Positions 5,946 through 6,264 of a stretch of 6,264 bases of DNA are shown here, piece after piece. Source of the stretch: Candidatus Omnitrophota bacterium (lineage in GTDB: Bacteria; Omnitrophota; Gorgyraeia; B26-G9). Position 1 is the first letter of the stretch; the number at the start of each line of letters is the position of its first letter. A program made the position numbers and the translations under genes. The notes under the pieces are model-generated. The model searched no databases. It worked only from the letters and a program-made list of their open reading frames with translations, and was not told the DNA's origin. Location: contig JAQULA010000106.1 in the NCBI GenBank assembly GCA_028718845.1, positions 1 through 6,264 of the forward strand, in the 5' to 3' direction.

Positions 5946-6264
5946 GAGAAAAAAATACGGCGCTATATTATTATGTTCTGACCGGGGGATTGTGTCTGCT
6001 GGCTGCGGCGGCTATTTCCCCCTGGCTGCAACCCTGGCAGACGGCGGGCTGCGCGGCGGCGATGTCGGCCGGGCTGGTTTTCAGCCGGCGTAAAACGCCG
6101 GAAGCGCACCGGGTGCTGCGCACGGTTTTCCCGATACTATTCGGCCTGGTTGCGGCCGTGGTGCTGCTGCGTTCTCCTTTGCAGCAATCATTGCGGCCGC
6201 AGCTGATGCGGCTTTTTTTATTTGCCGTGGTGTTAAGCTGTTTTCTGATTGAAAATACCCTGAC
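5942..6264 (+). CDS. probable TgpA-type transglutaminase membrane protein, N-terminal fragment
   Basis: The ATG at 5942 overlaps the DUF58 stop (ATGA), indicating translational coupling; GGGG at 5933-5936 is a weak SD. The frame stays open for 107 codons to the window end. The fragment is strongly hydrophobic, with likely membrane segments at about 8-26, 33-48, 61-76 and 91-103. A basic loop (SRRK, 48-51) and a second basic stretch (RPQLMR, 85-90) are consistent with cytoplasmic loops. No catalytic domain is visible. The assignment rests on position: in MoxR-DUF58 operons the next gene usually encodes a TgpA-like protein with an N-terminal multi-span domain and a periplasmic transglutaminase domain with a Cys-His-Asp triad. 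Another multi-span protein is possible. The fragment contains a terminator-like hairpin at 6196-6219. Confidence 0.7.
   Translation, partial: MREKNTALYYYVLTGGLCLLAAAAISPWLQPWQTAGCAAAMSAGLVFSRRKTPEAHRVLRTVFPILFGLVAAVVLLRSPLQQSLRPQLMRLFLFAVVLSCFLIENTL
6068..6101 (+). repeat. two overlapping, mutually exclusive hairpins
   Basis: Hairpin A pairs GCCGG-G-CTG (6068-6076, one bulged G) with CAGCCGGC (6082-6089) around GTTTT. Hairpin B pairs CCGGCGT (6085-6091) with ACGCCGG (6095-6101) around AAA. They share 6085-6089, so only one can form at a time. Both lie in coding sequence about 130-160 nt after the start codon. Confidence 0.45.
6196..6219 (+). terminator. intrinsic-terminator-like hairpin inside a gene
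   Basis: GCCGCA (6196-6201) pairs perfectly with TGCGGC (6207-6212) around the loop GCTGA and is followed at once by seven Ts (6213-6219). A G-T pair can extend the stem by one. This is the form of a Rho-independent terminator, but it lies 85-93 codons into an open frame that reads cleanly through it. The stem is short, so the site may be weak or accidental. Confidence 0.4.

Noticed and set aside
1..6264. CRISPR array, tRNA, transposon ends or a defence system
   Set aside because: No regularly spaced repeats longer than about 10 bp, no tRNA-like fold, no transposase or nuclease genes, and no terminal inverted repeats were seen on either strand.

Overview
The window is a compact, wholly forward-strand stretch of bacterial chromosome with seven protein genes; the first and last are cut by the window edges. 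The GT9 heptosyltransferase-type gene points to a Gram-negative (LPS-bearing) envelope. The gene set and the A-rich intergenic repeat remind me of uncultivated Omnitrophota/PVC-type genomes, but that placement is a guess. No tRNA, rRNA, CRISPR array, insertion sequence, integrase or plasmid function was seen.

Layout: (a) 1-161, C-terminal end of ketopantoate reductase (panE), then 175-1278, a two-domain protein with a BioD/Pta-like P-loop domain and a DRTGG domain. (b) 1279-1347, a short gap holding a possible 22-codon ORF whose stop overlaps the next start. (c) 1348-2451, a GT9 glycosyltransferase. (d) 2452-2623, a 172-bp repeat-rich gap with an 8-bp A-rich tandem repeat, an 11-bp-period duplication and small inverted repeats. 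(e) 2624-3757, a DegT/DnrJ/EryC1 PLP-dependent sugar aminotransferase. (f) 3770-4702 MoxR AAA+ ATPase, 4716-5945 DUF58 protein, and 5942 to the window end, the N-terminal membrane part of a probable TgpA-type transglutaminase protein.

The genes from 2624 onward are spaced by 12 bp, 13 bp and a 4-bp ATGA overlap, so they are probably one transcription unit. The MoxR-DUF58-transglutaminase trio is a known widespread arrangement in which the AAA+ ATPase is thought to act as a chaperone or activator for its membrane and vWA-like partners. GT9 and the aminotransferase fit surface-glycan synthesis. PanE and the DRTGG protein are metabolic or regulatory. No pathway linking all seven genes is evident, and I do not see a clearly new defence or mobile system. 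The least expected signals are non-coding: the repeat-rich gap at 2452-2623 and a terminator-like hairpin plus T-run inside the last gene (6196-6219), preceded by two mutually exclusive hairpins (6068-6101).
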